DNA from: Xenorhabdus stockiae
GTDB taxonomy: Bacteria; Pseudomonadota; Gammaproteobacteria; Enterobacterales; Enterobacteriaceae
Length of the DNA: 64,000 nucleotides
Assembly (NCBI RefSeq): GCF_002632825.1
Contig: NZ_NJAJ01000009.1
Coordinates: 1 to 64,000, forward strand
Direction: 5' to 3'
Each line of letters starts with the position of its first letter. Position 1 is the stretch's first letter. Under the pieces are notes generated by a model. That model saw nothing but the letters and a program-made list of their open reading frames with translations. It searched no databases and had not been told where the DNA came from. This document shows, in pieces, positions 31,764-42,366 of this stretch. A program made the position numbers and the translations under genes.

Positions 31764-34223
31764 TTACACTCCCAATTTCCATGACAAAGTGCGTAATATA
31801 TCAGCAAAAACACCCGCTGCCGTTACATCATTTCCAGCGCCGTAACCGCGCAGTACCAGCGGAATAGGCTGATAATAACGGGTATAGAAAGCCAGTGCGT
31901 TTTCACCATTTTTAACTTTATACAGCGGATCATTACCATCAACCGCAGCGATTTTCACCATACAGCGGCCCTGTTCAATAATACCGACATAGCGCAGCAC
32001 TTTTCCTTGCTCTGCGGCATCGACAACCCGGCGGGTAAATTCCTGATCCAACTGTGGCAGACGTTGCAGGAAGTCAGGGACATCACCATTGGAATCAAAT
32101 GAGGCAGGTAAAACCGGCTCAACGTGAATATCCTCCAATTCCAGTTCATAACCGGATTCACGGGCCAGAATTAAGAGCTTACGCGCAACATCCATGCCAG
32201 AGAGATCGTCACGAGGATCAGGTTCAGTGAAGCCTTTTTCTTTTGCCAGTAAGGTTGCTTGGGAAAGCGTCATCCCTTCATCCAGCATACCGAAGATATA
32301 AGACAGAGAACCTGACAGGATCCCGTTGAACTGAACCAGCTCATCACCGGCATTCAGCAAATTCTGTAGATTTTCGATAACCGGTAAGCCTGCGCCTACG
32401 TTGGTGTCATACAGGAATTTACGTTTTGAGTTTTCTGCCGCACGACGGATCTCACGATAGTAGGCCATGGAAAGCGTATTGGCTTTTTTATTCGGCGTAA
32501 CAACGTTGAAGCCATCACTCAGGAAGCTGGAATACTGCTCAGCGATAGACTGATTAGATGTACAATCAACGATAACCGGATTCAGGAGATGGTACTCTTT
32601 TTCGAGCCGGATTAAACGACTCAGGCTGAAAGGTTCGCTGGCTTCTGACAAAGCCTGCTGCCAATTATCCAGACTGATGCCCTGCATATCGGTTAACATC
32701 GCCCGTGAGTTGGCAATTCCGCATACACGCAGATCAATGTGTTTTTGCTTCAGCCATGACTGCTGGCGGCGGATTTGTTCGATTAATGCACTTCCGACAC
32801 CGCCTACGCCGACAACAAAGACTTCAACCACCTGAGCGGTATTGAACAGCATTTGATGGCAGAGCCGCACTGCGGTTGTTGCGTTATCATTGTCAATCAC
32901 TGCGGAGATGGAACGCTCTGATGAGCCTTGCGCGAGAGCAATGATATTGATATTGGCGCGGGTCAGTGCCGAGAAGAAACGGGCAGAGATGCCACGCTGT
33001 GTACGCATTCCGTCACCCACGACAGAAATAATGGCGAGATTATCGATAACATCAATAGGATCAAGCGCACCATCTTTTAACTCCAGATAAAACTCTTCGG
33101 TCAGCGCTTTCTGTGCTCTGTTCAGCTCTTTTTGCGGTACACAGAAACTGATGCTGTATTCTGATGAAGACTGAGTGATCAGCACAACGGAAATACCTGA
33201 ACGGGACATCACAGCAAAGACTCTTGCTGCCATACCTACCATGCCTTTCATACCGGGGCCTGAAACGTTAATCATCGCCATATGATTCAGGTTAGTGATC
33301 CCTTTAATAAGCATGCTGTCATCTTTTTGCCCGTTTCCGATAAAGGTACCCGGCGCATCAGGGTTGACAGTATTTTTAATCAGGCAGGGGATCTGGAACT
33401 GGGCGATAGGGGCAATAGTCCGGGGATGAAGCACCTTTGCACCGAAATAGGAAAGTTCCATTGCTTCCTGATATGACAGGCTTTTCAACAGACGGGCATC
33501 GGCAACAGATCGTGGATCACAGGTATAAACGCCATCTACGTCAGTCCAGATTTCACAGCAATCGGCTCGTAAACAGGCGGCCAGCACCGCGGCTGAGTAA
33601 TCAGAACCATTACGTCCGAGAACGACAAGCTCACCATTATCATTACCGGCCGTAAAACCGGCCATCAGAATAATATGGTCAGAAGGAATATTCAGGGCTG
33701 CAATACGTTTGGAGGATTCGTGAATATCAACGGTGGATTCGAGGTAATGCCCATGAGCAAGCAGATTTTTAACCGGATCGATCACAGAAACTTTATGCCC
33801 GCGGGCTTGTAATACGGCAGCCATAATAGCAATGGATAATTTTTCGCCGCAGCAAATCAGGGAGGCATTAATGCTATCCGGGCACTGTTTCAACAGAGAA
33901 ATACCATGCAGTGTTTGTTTCAGGTGCGCAAACTCACGCTCCATGAGCGTTTTCAGGTTTTCATAATCGAAATTCGGCTGATGCTCTTTTAACCCCGACA
34001 GTAAATCAGTAAATATTTGGATAGTATCGCTGATGTTGGAAACAATATCCTGCCCTGCAACCGTCTTAGCGACCATTGCCACTAAATGGTTCGTGATTTT
34101 TGCGGGGGCAGAAAGGACTAGAGCAACCTGCCCAAGGGGTAGCTCACTTTCAGCGATATTTGCCACACTCAGTACGCGTTGGTAGTTTGCGACTGAAGTG
34201 CCTCCAAATTTAAGTACACGCAT
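31764..34223 (-). CDS. thrA: Bifunctional aspartokinase I / homoserine dehydrogenase I
   Basis: 819 residues. The N-terminal aspartokinase domain begins [17 protein letters not shown], with [20 protein letters not shown] near residue 200. A regulatory ACT pair lies at ~310-460 ([29 protein letters not shown]). The C-terminal NAD(P)-binding homoserine dehydrogenase starts [17 protein letters not shown] and contains [13 protein letters not shown] and [17 protein letters not shown]. It catalyses the first and third steps from aspartate to threonine. Regulated by the leader and attenuator upstream. Confidence 0.98.
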   Translation of the reverse strand: MRVLKFGGTSVANYQRVLSVANIAESELPLGQVALVLSAPAKITNHLVAMVAKTVAGQDIVSNISDTIQIFTDLLSGLKEHQPNFDYENLKTLMEREFAHLKQTLHGISLLKQCPDSINASLICCGEKLSIAIMAAVLQARGHKVSVIDPVKNLLAHGHYLESTVDIHESSKRIAALNIPSDHIILMAGFTAGNDNGELVVLGRNGSDYSAAVLAACLRADCCEIWTDVDGVYTCDPRSVADARLLKSLSYQEAMELSYFGAKVLHPRTIAPIAQFQIPCLIKNTVNPDAPGTFIGNGQKDDSMLIKGITNLNHMAMINVSGPGMKGMVGMAARVFAVMSRSGISVVLITQSSSEYSISFCVPQKELNRAQKALTEEFYLELKDGALDPIDVIDNLAIISVVGDGMRTQRGISARFFSALTRANINIIALAQGSSERSISAVIDNDNATTAVRLCHQMLFNTAQVVEVFVVGVGGVGSALIEQIRRQQSWLKQKHIDLRVCGIANSRAMLTDMQGISLDNWQQALSEASEPFSLSRLIRLEKEYHLLNPVIVDCTSNQSIAEQYSSFLSDGFNVVTPNKKANTLSMAYYREIRRAAENSKRKFLYDTNVGAGLPVIENLQNLLNAGDELVQFNGILSGSLSYIFGMLDEGMTLSQATLLAKEKGFTEPDPRDDLSGMDVARKLLILARESGYELELEDIHVEPVLPASFDSNGDVPDFLQRLPQLDQEFTRRVVDAAEQGKVLRYVGIIEQGRCMVKIAAVDGNDPLYKVKNGENALAFYTRYYQPIPLVLRGYGAGNDVTAAGVFADILRTLSWKLGV

Positions 34224-34260
34224 TGGTATTTCTCTCCTGACTTACTGTTAAAAAAGGGTC

Positions 34261-34297
34261 AAAAAAAAGCCCGTATCTTGTTGGATACGGGCTTTTT
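34261..34297 (-). terminator. thr operon attenuator
   Basis: GCCCGTATC (34269-34277) pairs with GATACGGGC (34284-34292), with A/T runs on both sides. It sits between the thrL leader peptide and thrA, as the terminator arm of the thr attenuator does. Confidence 0.93.
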
Positions 34298-34315
34298 ACT
34301 ATTTTATTCTATGCG

Positions 34316-34417
34316 TCAGCCCGCACCGTAACCTGTAGTTCCGGTGGTAATCGTGGTGATTGTGTTTGCAGTGATTACTTTTGAGGTAATTGTATTTTTC
34401 GGGCTGATGTCTCGCAT
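34316..34417 (-). CDS. thrL: thr operon leader peptide
   Basis: A 33-codon frame on the minus strand from ATG 34417, with AGGA 5 nt upstream, to TGA at 34318-34316. It contains ten Thr and five Ile codons, concentrated in the stretch NTITTITTGTTG. Ribosome stalling on these codons when charged Thr- or Ile-tRNA is scarce would prevent formation of the downstream terminator. It is longer than the 21-residue E. coli ThrL, but the TTG-GAG end is similar. Confidence 0.92.
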   Translation of the reverse strand: MRDISPKNTITSKVITANTITTITTGTTGYGAG

Positions 34418-34453
34418 GGTTTCCTGTCTGTCTTTTTATTCTGTTCGACCCCT

Positions 34454-34484
34454 ATTGGTTAAAGGAAAGTGTGGTCGAAGTCAA
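34454..34484 (-). promoter_or_regulatory. thr operon promoter
   Basis: On the minus strand, -35 TTGACT at 34484-34479 is followed after 17 bp by the -10 region TAACCAAT. The order TTGACT...CTTTAACCAATA matches the E. coli thr promoter closely, and lies about 40 bp before the thrL start. Confidence 0.75.
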
Positions 34485-35080
34485 ATAATTTTTACAATTA
34501 CAGCGGGAAAAAGCGCCATTTTCTGTGTTGTAATCGTTCAAAGTATCTTTAACTGATTTGGTCATTATCCGGCTTCAAATATTTTTACTAGCATTTAATT
34601 TTATAAAAAACATATTTTGTAATTATTTCGTCTTTATGATAAAACACGCTGATTTTAACATTTGAGTGTCGTGTGATCTCTTTAGAGGTTGGAGATAACA
34701 CTACTTTTAATTAACATAAAATCACCAGGAATATAACAATATTGTTAATTTAAAATTAACAATTACAAATAATGTTAACGTGCTACAATTGATTTTGATA
34801 TGTATCAACAAAAGTTGGTTTTTTTAGAGGGCAAATGCATTACTAGCTGTTATATTGCTGTTAATAGACTAATATAGCTCCTGTTCTGATTGGGGTTTTT
34901 TAGGTATGTACCCTCAGAGAAAAGTAACAGGTGCTTTTAGCGTAAAACATATCAACAACATTTATTTTTTAGACATGAGCCCGTTTTCTGTGATTCAGAA
35001 CGAGAACAGAATATTTTCTATTAATAATAACGGCTTATGTCATACAGGTTCTATTTTTTTAGCGATTTTAGGTAGCAACT
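34485..35080. other. Divergent thrL/arcA intergenic region with long arcA leader
   Basis: Very AT-rich. Contains an FNR box at 34795-34808. A 67-codon open frame at 34906-35109 overlaps the arcA start in another frame and lacks a ribosome site; I do not regard it as a gene. Confidence 0.55.
34795..34808. promoter_or_regulatory. FNR box upstream of arcA
   Basis: TTGATATGTATCAA is a perfect match to the FNR consensus TTGAT-N4-ATCAA, 272 bp before the arcA start. arcA is FNR-activated in E. coli, so anaerobic induction is likely conserved. Confidence 0.78.
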
Positions 35081-35797
35081 ATGCAAACCCCGCACATTTT
35101 GATTGTTGAAGACGAAATTGTCACACGCAATACCCTGAAAAGCATTTTTGAAGCTGAAGGGTATGTTGTTTATGAAGCCACTGATGGCTCAGAAATGCAC
35201 AACATTTTGTCAGATAACGATATCAACTTAGTGATTATGGATATCAATCTGCCAGGCAAAAACGGGTTACTCCTTGCCCGTGAATTACGTGAACAGGCGA
35301 ATGTTGCCCTGATGTTTTTAACTGGGCGTGATAATGAGGTGGATAAGATACTTGGGCTTGAAATTGGTGCTGATGACTACATCACTAAGCCTTTCAACCC
35401 ACGGGAGTTAACCATTCGGGCACGTAACCTGCTTTCCCGTACGATGAATCTGAGCCATGTAGGTGAAGAACGTCGTCAGGTTGAAAGCTACAGGTTTAAT
35501 GGCTGGGAGCTGGATATCAACAGCCGTTCTTTGGTCAGCCCGATGGGAGATCATTATAAACTGCCACGCAGTGAATTCCGTGCGATGCTCCATTTCTGTG
35601 AGAATCCGGGGAAAATTCAGACTCGTGCAGAACTGTTGAAAAAGATGACCGGGCGTGAGCTGAAGCCACATGATCGTACTGTCGATGTGACTATCCGCCG
35701 GATTCGTAAACATTTTGAATCTACAGCGGATACTCCGGAAATCATCGCTACCATTCATGGTGAAGGTTATCGTTTTTGTGGCGATTTAGAAGACTAA
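35081..35797 (+). CDS. arcA: Two-component response regulator ArcA
   Basis: 238 residues, OmpR/PhoB type. The receiver domain has the phospho-Asp in [14 protein letters not shown] (~D54) and the conserved Lys in [12 protein letters not shown]. The C-terminal winged helix contains [20 protein letters not shown]. It represses aerobic metabolism genes when phosphorylated by ArcB under low oxygen. Adjacent to creA, with creBCD of E. coli missing. Confidence 0.98.
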   Translation: MQTPHILIVEDEIVTRNTLKSIFEAEGYVVYEATDGSEMHNILSDNDINLVIMDINLPGKNGLLLARELREQANVALMFLTGRDNEVDKILGLEIGADDYITKPFNPRELTIRARNLLSRTMNLSHVGEERRQVESYRFNGWELDINSRSLVSPMGDHYKLPRSEFRAMLHFCENPGKIQTRAELLKKMTGRELKPHDRTVDVTIRRIRKHFESTADTPEIIATIHGEGYRFCGDLED

Positions 35798-35864
35798 TCG
35801 ATACCATGCCTACCAGCGATTTATTCTAAAAAATATCGTATTCGTAAAAATACTTTATCTTTTT

Positions 35865-35899
35865 AAAAGCCCTGAATACCTAATGGCATCAGGGCTTTT
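35865..35899. terminator. Bidirectional terminator arcA / creA
   Basis: AAAAGCCCTGA (35865-35875) pairs with TCAGGGCTTTT (35889-35899), between convergent genes. Confidence 0.92.
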
Positions 35900-35920
35900 A
35901 ATTTTATTGATTGTAGTACC

Positions 35921-36397
35921 TTACTCTTTCCACGGCATAATCGGTACGGCGCTGATGGCATTTTTTGGTGAACCATCAATAACTTTATCGGAATAAGTAA
36001 GGTAGATCAGAGAATTACGTTTTGGGTCGAAAAAGCGAACAACCTGAAGTTTTTTAAATACCAGCGACGTTCTTTTCTGGAAAACAACTTGCCCTTTTTT
36101 CGGCGATTTAAGGATCTTTTCTGCTACTTCGATCGGGCCAACCTGTTGACAGGAAATTGCGGCATCAGAAGTATCTTCCGCTAATCCCAAGCCTCCTTTG
36201 ATACCTCCTGTCTTTGCTCTGCTTAAATAGCAGGTCACATTTTTAACATCAGGATCATCAAAAGCTTCAATGATTATTTTGTTATCCGGGCCAAAAAATT
36301 TGAACACAGTATCAACAGAGCCGATCTCTTCAGCGTGCAGGATCGTTGGAGAACACAGCAGGACAACAGCAATCACTATTTTCTTAATTGTTACCAT
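35921..36397 (-). CDS. creA: CreA family periplasmic protein
   Basis: 158 residues with a cleavable signal peptide ([20 protein letters not shown]). The mature part has [20 protein letters not shown] and [20 protein letters not shown], characteristic of CreA. Two conserved cysteines (TCYLS and ISCQQ) may form a disulfide. Function is not established. In E. coli it heads creABCD; here it stands alone between rob and arcA. Confidence 0.93.
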   Translation of the reverse strand: MVTIKKIVIAVVLLCSPTILHAEEIGSVDTVFKFFGPDNKIIIEAFDDPDVKNVTCYLSRAKTGGIKGGLGLAEDTSDAAISCQQVGPIEVAEKILKSPKKGQVVFQKRTSLVFKKLQVVRFFDPKRNSLIYLTYSDKVIDGSPKNAISAVPIMPWKE

Positions 36398-37127
36398 ATT
36401 TAGTCCACTTTAATTAAATAAAGGCAGTGAAAATATCCAGTATTAGCATATAATGCGAATTAATGATTTTTGTAACGTCATTTGATTAGTTTATGTATCT
36501 ATAAAGAAAAACATGGCATTATAGCTAAATATACATGCAAAATGAGTAAACAAAAGGGCTTTAAGCTGGCCTTCAGGATTTCCATTATTTTCTAAATACT
36601 GCGTGAAAATTCTTTCTTTATCGAAAGCCGCTGGAATCGAAGGTCAGATGATTTTCATCTACTAATATAAACAGGTAGGAGACGATTATCTAATTATTGA
36701 TCTTTTCATTTGTTGTAAAGGATCCTAAAGCTAAGCTTGCAAATGATCAGATTTACCATTAGTTTATTCCAAGATTTTTCTTGTTTAATTTAGTGTCTGA
36801 CTTTATCCATTGCGATTATGTCATGGTGCTTTGTTTTATCACGCAAGAGAAAATGCCGCTTCTTAGGAGTAGCAATAAAGTAACGTTTGTTTGGATAGCC
36901 ACAATAGGTATTGCTGTCATGACAGGGAAAAGGACTGTGTTGTGAAAACGACGGTATGCCTGATGAAGTGAAAAATCAGGTAGTTAAAATCATCTTAGTG
37001 TTTGGAAATGATAGGTACTCATTATTAATTAATCTATATAGCATTTTCATTCTTAAATTTTTTTATAACAGTCAGTTATCTTACAGTTGTATGGTTTTCT
37101 TTTTGTCTTGATGAATTAGGGAGATGT
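36398..37127. other. 730-bp AT-rich region between creA and rob
   Basis: No gene found on either strand; open frames are under 25 codons. An imperfect inverted repeat, CTGGCCTTC-GGATT near 36566-36582 against GGAATC-GAAGGTCAG near 36633-36646, could be a terminator or small-RNA structure. It should also carry the rob and creA promoters. Confidence 0.4.
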
Positions 37128-38009
37128 ATGGATCAAACCAACATCATTCGAGATCTGCTGCATTGGCTGGATAATAATCTGGATCGTCCTCTGTCCCTCG
37201 ATCATGTTGCAGCAAAAGCAGGTTATTCCAAGTGGCACTTACAGCGCATGTTTAAGGATGTTACAGGACAAGCGATTGGTTCTTATATCCGCGCCAGACG
37301 GCTGTCTAAAGCTGCTGTTGCGCTGCGTTTGACTAGTCGTCCCATTCTGGACATTGCTCTGCAATATCGTTTTGATTCTCAACAAACCTTTACCAGAGCA
37401 TTCAAAAAACAGTTTAATCGGACGCCAGCCTCTTACCGCCGAAGTGAAGAGTGGTGTGCTAGCGGTCTTTGTGCTCCTATTATGTTGGATAACAAACCGT
37501 TACCTGAACATAAGTTTGTGATTCTGGAAGATCAGTTGCTGACGGGTATTGAGCACAGCTGTTCTTACACTCTGGAGCAATGGTCAAAAGCCTGTACGGA
37601 AATGCGCCACAATTACTGGATTGCTTATTTGCAACACGCGGAAGTCTTGCCGCCTAAATTGTATGGCTTGCATCACTCCACCGTCAGCGCGGAGCATGAG
37701 GATGAGCAGACAGTTTTCTATACCACGGCAATAGAGCCGGAGTATGCGACCTTTGACACCAAGGATAGCCAGCCGGTTGTTTTACCGGGTGGGGAGTACA
37801 TTTCATTCAGTTATTTTGGTAAAGAAGATCAGCTCGATGAGTTTCTCTCCAATATCTACACTGTCTGTTTACCTCAATTAAATATTACCCGCAGAAAAGG
37901 GTATGATGTTGAGCGATACTATCTCACTAATCTTGAAAGGAAAAAATTGCAGGATGAGTCTCAAAGCCACGTTGTGGAATTTGAATATCTCATCCCGATT
38001 CAGCGCTAA
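37128..38009 (+). CDS. rob: Right origin-binding AraC-family regulator
   Basis: 293 residues. The N-terminal AraC-type double HTH comprises LSLDHVAAKAGYSKWHLQRMFKDVTG and PILDIALQYRFDSQQTFTRAF, nearly as in E. coli Rob. The C-terminal ~170 residues form a GyrI-like effector-binding domain. Rob activates the mar/sox/rob stress and efflux regulon when bound by bile salts or fatty acids. Its stop overlaps the stop of the convergent gpmB. Confidence 0.95.
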   Translation: MDQTNIIRDLLHWLDNNLDRPLSLDHVAAKAGYSKWHLQRMFKDVTGQAIGSYIRARRLSKAAVALRLTSRPILDIALQYRFDSQQTFTRAFKKQFNRTPASYRRSEEWCASGLCAPIMLDNKPLPEHKFVILEDQLLTGIEHSCSYTLEQWSKACTEMRHNYWIAYLQHAEVLPPKLYGLHHSTVSAEHEDEQTVFYTTAIEPEYATFDTKDSQPVVLPGGEYISFSYFGKEDQLDEFLSNIYTVCLPQLNITRRKGYDVERYYLTNLERKKLQDESQSHVVEFEYLIPIQR

Positions 38010-38653
38010 CCTTGCAGCTCATCTAGTGCGGGCATATCCAGATGTGTGATATCGCCCGCTGTTTCAACGATCCAGCCAGGAGCCAGCCATGGGCTATCCT
38101 GATAATCGACTCTTGAGATAGAACAGTTTCTCAGCCGTAAGCGGCGTTCCGAGTTGGCCGGTAATCCTAAAATTGAACAGACCAGACTGACTAATGCCAT
38201 CCCGTGGCTTACCAGTAAAGGGCGGCTTCCGGCTGGCAGGTCACGGCAACTTTCCAGTGCGGCACGCATCCGTTCAGATAACTCACTCATGGATTCGCCT
38301 TCTGGTATCCGCCCATTTGGTGTGCCATCAACGAGACTTTTACGCCATGTTTCTTCTTCTTGGGTCAGGGAGTTCAGATCACGGTTTTCAAGAACACCCA
38401 TATTTATTTCCCGTAAACGAGGTTCTAATATCACTTCACAACCGCAAGCTTGTGCGATAATTTCTGCGGTTTGGCGTGTGCGACCGAGGTCACTAGTGAT
38501 AACATGTGTGATGTTCTCTGATTTTACTTTTTGTGCTACCAAGAGTGCCTGACGTCGTCCGGTTTCAGTTAATGGGCTGTCAGATTGTCCCTGAATACGA
38601 CGAGCCAAGTTCCATTCTGTTTCGCCATGACGAACAAGATATACCTGTAACAT
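38006..38653 (-). CDS. gpmB: Histidine-phosphatase family protein, GpmB-like
   Basis: 215 residues. The catalytic motif LVRHGETEWN at the N-terminus has the phospho-His, and the second His is in PLLVSHGMALVSLV. This is the cofactor-independent-like phosphoglycerate mutase homologue of E. coli (YtjC); in vivo activity as a mutase is doubtful and it may be a general phosphatase. Convergent with rob, sharing stop-codon bases. Confidence 0.93.
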   Translation of the reverse strand: MLQVYLVRHGETEWNLARRIQGQSDSPLTETGRRQALLVAQKVKSENITHVITSDLGRTRQTAEIIAQACGCEVILEPRLREINMGVLENRDLNSLTQEEETWRKSLVDGTPNGRIPEGESMSELSERMRAALESCRDLPAGSRPLLVSHGMALVSLVCSILGLPANSERRLRLRNCSISRVDYQDSPWLAPGWIVETAGDITHLDMPALDELQG

Positions 38654-38708
38654 ATTTATTTTCCGTTATACTGCATCATGAAATAGTTCAAAGGATTACT
38701 TATTTATT

Positions 38709-39233
38709 ATGTACCATGTTATTGCTGCAACCACTAACCCTGCGAAAATAAAAGCGATTAGCCTTGCATTTGATGATGTTTTTGGAGCAGGAACATATCG
38801 TATAGAAGATGTCGATGTAGATAGCAGTGTTCCTCAACAGCCAATTGGTAATACTGAAACTCGTACTGGTGCCCGCCATCGGGTTATGGCTGCTCGTCAG
38901 GTTCGGCCGGAAGCCGATTTTTGGGTCGGTGTTGAAGCCGGAATCGAAGATGACATGACATTTGCCTGGATGGTTATTGAATATAAACAAATTCGGGGTG
39001 AATCGCGTTCTGCCAGCCTGATGCTGCCTGAAAAGGTACTGGAAGGCATTCGTGAAGGGCGTGAGCTTGGTCACGAAATGGCTTATTTGACCGGTGTTGA
39101 TAATATCAAACAGAAAGGCGGGGCAATTGGCTTTTTTACCAATGGTATCCTGACTCGCACTAGTGTTTATCATCAGGCATTGATACTGGCTCTCGTTCCT
39201 ATTCATCATGAAATTTACAAAGATATTGAATAA
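38709..39233 (+). CDS. yjjX: Inosine/xanthosine triphosphatase
   Basis: 174 residues. House-cleaning enzyme hydrolysing ITP/XTP. Conserved blocks [30 protein letters not shown] and [13 protein letters not shown] match YjjX. The ribosome site is weak, but the start matches the family N-terminus. Divergent from gpmB with a 55-bp gap. Confidence 0.94.
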   Translation: MYHVIAATTNPAKIKAISLAFDDVFGAGTYRIEDVDVDSSVPQQPIGNTETRTGARHRVMAARQVRPEADFWVGVEAGIEDDMTFAWMVIEYKQIRGESRSASLMLPEKVLEGIREGRELGHEMAYLTGVDNIKQKGGAIGFFTNGILTRTSVYHQALILALVPIHHEIYKDIE

Positions 39234-39285
39234 CCAACTTTTATGATCCAGTCACAGAAGGCCATGACGTTATGGCCTCTGTATC

Positions 39286-39412
39286 TATACACTTCGTCTT
39301 TCAAGTTGCCTCTTTGTTGGCCGCGCTCACTCACCCCAGTCACATAGTTATCTATGCTCCAGGGGATGAGCTCCCTTGCCGCCGCGACGCACCTTAAAAT
39401 CCATTGTGTATA
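39286..39412 (+). repeat. Full-length ERIC element (127 bp)
   Basis: Starts TATACACTTCGTCTTTCAAG and ends AATCCATTGTGTATA, with the CCCAGTCACATAG / CTATGCTCCAGGGG central palindrome. Lies between the convergent yjjX and trpR genes. Confidence 0.93.
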
Positions 39413-39458
39413 ATAATATCGAAATGCTCTTTTCTAACCGATTATTACCACAATAGAT

Positions 39459-39779
39459 TTACTTCAATAATTGTGTTTCCAGCCATTCTTTGACGTGTGC
39501 TGGCGCTGATTTCAGGCTATTTGAACCACGCGTGATTGTTGCAATCCCAACACTCAGTTCGTTTTTCAGCTCGCGCTGGCTCATTTGCCCTCGCATTAAT
39601 TCTTGAATAATCCGAACTCTGGTTGATAGTGCTGTACGCTCATCGGGTGTCAATAATAACTGCAAAATCTGATGTTGCAAATTTTGTTCGAATGCTGTTT
39701 GTAATAATTCTACAAAAGCAAACCAGTCATCACCCTCTTCTGGGGAAAGTGCAGGGTCAATCAAATGATTTTGTGTCAT
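39459..39779 (-). CDS. trpR: Trp repressor
   Basis: 106 residues. All-helical dimeric repressor that binds DNA with tryptophan. The reading head [20 protein letters not shown] and flanking [20 protein letters not shown] are conserved. The N-terminal arm differs from E. coli. A Trp operator overlaps its promoter region (39793-39806), implying autoregulation. Confidence 0.97.
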   Translation of the reverse strand: MTQNHLIDPALSPEEGDDWFAFVELLQTAFEQNLQHQILQLLLTPDERTALSTRVRIIQELMRGQMSQRELKNELSVGIATITRGSNSLKSAPAHVKEWLETQLLK

Positions 39780-39792
39780 AATTTTTAGCCAT

Positions 39793-39806
39793 ACTATTTA
39801 ACTAGT
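39793..39806. promoter_or_regulatory. Trp operator upstream of trpR
   Basis: ACTATTTAACTAGT differs at one position from the symmetric operator core ACTAGTTAACTAGT, 14 bp before the trpR start. Confidence 0.75.
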
Positions 39807-39835
39807 ACAAAATCATACCATAATTGTATCTGAAA

Positions 39836-41758
39836 TTAGTACCGTCTTTGCCATTCTGAATCGGTTAAGACATTAACTAATTTTCCCATAAAATTATGAT
39901 AAAACATGTCATAAGCCAGAACATTTTTGACGTAGGCACGTGTTTCAGCAAATGGAATACTTTCGATGAATGCGATGGCATTGATGTTTCCTGCACTATT
40001 AGCCAGCCAGCGCTCAACATTTCTGGGGCCTGCATTATAAGCAGCACTGGCGAGTATGCGGTTATTACCGAAACTCTGGTACACCGATTCCAGATATGCA
40101 GTGCCAAGTTTGATATTCATGGTCGGGTTCATCAATTGGTTACTGCTGGCGTAGCCATCAATTTTTTTACTCTTTGCGGTATGTTCTGCTGTTGCTGGCA
40201 TGAGTTGCATCAATCCGCTTGCCCCTTTCGGTGAGCGAGCCTGTGGATCCCACGCACTTTCCTGTCGTGCAATAGCCATGGCATAACTTTGTGAAATACT
40301 TTTATCTGAGGTGAAATGAGCAAACTCATTTTGCCATGCCAGAGGAAAACGCTCTTCAAGATGATCCCACATTTTGCCCACAATCGTAGCCTGCACACTG
40401 AGGGTAGGCCAGTTCTGTTCAAAAGCATAGCGGGCTAGCTGCTCTTGTTTTGTGCTGTTTTGTGCTGCAACGAGGTTGATCCATTCTGAACGTGCCAGAT
40501 CATCCATATGCCAATACATTAATTCACGTATCCGCTTAATCTGTGGCAATTTCGCAATGGAAGCGTCAGGCCTTTCTGACTTATTGATAACCAGAGGATA
40601 GGGCAGATGTAATTTCTGTGCTGCTACCATAGGGTAGAAACCACGGTGTTCCATTAGCTTACGTAGTATTGAGTCTCCTTCTTTTTTCTTTCCTGTATTC
40701 AATAAGGTGATGGCGCGCCAGTATTGCCATTCATCTTTTTGCAGGACATTTTTAGGTAAAAGACTTAACCATTCAGCTAACCCTTTTTCATCAGCATTCC
40801 TGAGAGCCAGACGGGCACGACGTTCGATTAATGTACTGGAATGTGATGTGCGAATTGCGTTATCCCGCCATTTTTCTTGTTCCGGTGTAATCTCCCCCAT
40901 TAATTGCCAGGCCACGATATCTTTTAATTTCTGTCTTTCTGTTTCATTCATTTTTTGTGCCCGGGCGATGGAAGGAATACTGAGCCGGGCTTTTTCTGTA
41001 TTTTTACGGGCAAAGTGGGAAAACGCATTAGTGACAAAGAAGCGGGTAAAGTTCGTTGGCTTTACCATTCTGGCAAAATGTTCAACAGATGTGGGATCAC
41101 TTTGTAGTTTTTGTAAATGAGCCTTTAAGCTATGGTAGTCGAAGGGCAGGCGATTAATAAGATAATTGGCAAGTGTCGTGTTATTCTCGTTTACGGCAAG
41201 TTCGATACGTTGCAATATTAAATTTACGGATAAATAGCCGGAACGCTCCCAGACGTTCAGTAAACTGTCACAATCATCGGGTAACGAACTCCCTCGTAAC
41301 CAAATTTCTCTGGCACCTTCCCACGCCGTCTTGTGCTTTCCGGTTACCCAATTAGCAAAATAGTAATTGCAGCTTGCTACTACAGTATTTGGTTTATGGG
41401 GGCTGAATGCCAGAAGGCTATGCCAGTTTCCGTCACTCGCCAGTAAATTGATATATCGGGATGACAGGGAATTAGCCGGTGGCAGGGTTGGGTGAGTGTC
41501 AATAAAATGGCGTACCTGCTGAGGAGATGTCATTTTTAGGTTATGAACTAATTGCCGGTACTCAAGGTAAGGATACAGGGGATAATCCTTCAGTGTAGGC
41601 ATTAACCGTTCAACTTCTTGCATGTTTTTCGCATCCCATGCGAGTTTTATTGCCTGATACCGCTCACGCTGGGCTTCCAGAGAATCAGCCTGTGCTATAC
41701 CAACAACAGAAGCCAGACTGACAGCCATGATAAAATGCTGCCACTTATTTATAGTCAC
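39836..41758 (-). CDS. slt: Soluble lytic murein transglycosylase Slt70
   Basis: 640 residues from a GTG at 41758, which has GGAGGAG at ideal spacing; a longer frame to 41836 has no ribosome site. A signal peptide (INKWQHFIMAVSLASVVGIAQA) precedes the ring-shaped helical U/L domains. The C-terminal SLT domain has the catalytic Glu in AIARQESAWDPQARSPKGAS, then GLMQLMPATA and SAAYNAGPRNVERWL. It cleaves peptidoglycan to 1,6-anhydro products in the periplasm. Confidence 0.95.
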   Translation of the reverse strand: MTINKWQHFIMAVSLASVVGIAQADSLEAQRERYQAIKLAWDAKNMQEVERLMPTLKDYPLYPYLEYRQLVHNLKMTSPQQVRHFIDTHPTLPPANSLSSRYINLLASDGNWHSLLAFSPHKPNTVVASCNYYFANWVTGKHKTAWEGAREIWLRGSSLPDDCDSLLNVWERSGYLSVNLILQRIELAVNENNTTLANYLINRLPFDYHSLKAHLQKLQSDPTSVEHFARMVKPTNFTRFFVTNAFSHFARKNTEKARLSIPSIARAQKMNETERQKLKDIVAWQLMGEITPEQEKWRDNAIRTSHSSTLIERRARLALRNADEKGLAEWLSLLPKNVLQKDEWQYWRAITLLNTGKKKEGDSILRKLMEHRGFYPMVAAQKLHLPYPLVINKSERPDASIAKLPQIKRIRELMYWHMDDLARSEWINLVAAQNSTKQEQLARYAFEQNWPTLSVQATIVGKMWDHLEERFPLAWQNEFAHFTSDKSISQSYAMAIARQESAWDPQARSPKGASGLMQLMPATAEHTAKSKKIDGYASSNQLMNPTMNIKLGTAYLESVYQSFGNNRILASAAYNAGPRNVERWLANSAGNINAIAFIESIPFAETRAYVKNVLAYDMFYHNFMGKLVNVLTDSEWQRRY

Positions 41759-42366
41759 ATACTCCTCCAGAAAATTGACGGCAACGAACAATACATTAAT
41801 TGTTTTAATTATAATAATATTGAAGTGTTTTATCATACTAATGAATGTAAAAATTAGTGGTTTGATTGCAAGTTTAAGTAAGAAAAAAGATATGAATTAA
41901 ATATTATTGCCATAATCGGTTATTAATTCATTTGATTCATACAATACGTTAATCATTTCAATTAGATGATAAAATGGAAAAGCTGCATTTCAGCATTCTT
42001 AATTCCCAAGGAGTTTCAAGATACATCGCAGTGGCAAGGAAATGGCAAATTCGTCGGAAACGAATTTCCTCAGTCAAAAGGCTGATTTCCGCTGTGGGGC
42101 AGGAACTTCTCATTAATTTCTGGAAGAATAGATAAACATCTATTGATAAAAACGGAGTCTGGGACGAGTGAGGGAAGCCGACGCGAAACCAACGAAGAGG
42201 TAGCCCGGAAGATAAAGATCATTACCTCATCTCTGTTTGATCGTGTGGAAAGAATGCTAAACAGGTAGCAACACGACGGCATTAATTTAGGGTAAAATAC
42301 CCCATCCATGCCCCTTAAACGTAAATGAATATAGATATTCCCTTAATTATCAAAAGGTAAATTACA
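41759..42366. other. Divergent slt/ettA intergenic region
   Basis: No gene. AT-rich to ~41960, then a G-richer block (42012-42213) that resembles a degenerate repeat, followed by the ettA promoter region. Confidence 0.45.
42012..42213 (-). repeat. Degenerate ERIC-like composite
   Basis: The left part (GTTTCAAGATACATCGCAGT) and right part (GAGTGAGGGAAGCC...AACGAAGAGGTAGC) look like eroded ERIC ends; the centre holds an AAATTCGT/ACGAATTT hairpin at 42047-42067 and unrelated sequence. Identification is tentative. Confidence 0.35.

Noticed and set aside
34906-35109. 67-codon frame in the arcA leader
   Set aside because: No Shine-Dalgarno, overlaps the arcA start out of frame, no recognisable product; could at most be a leader peptide.
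42070-42309. 79-codon minus-strand frame before ettA
   Set aside because: Lies in the degenerate repeat block, no ribosome site, no family.
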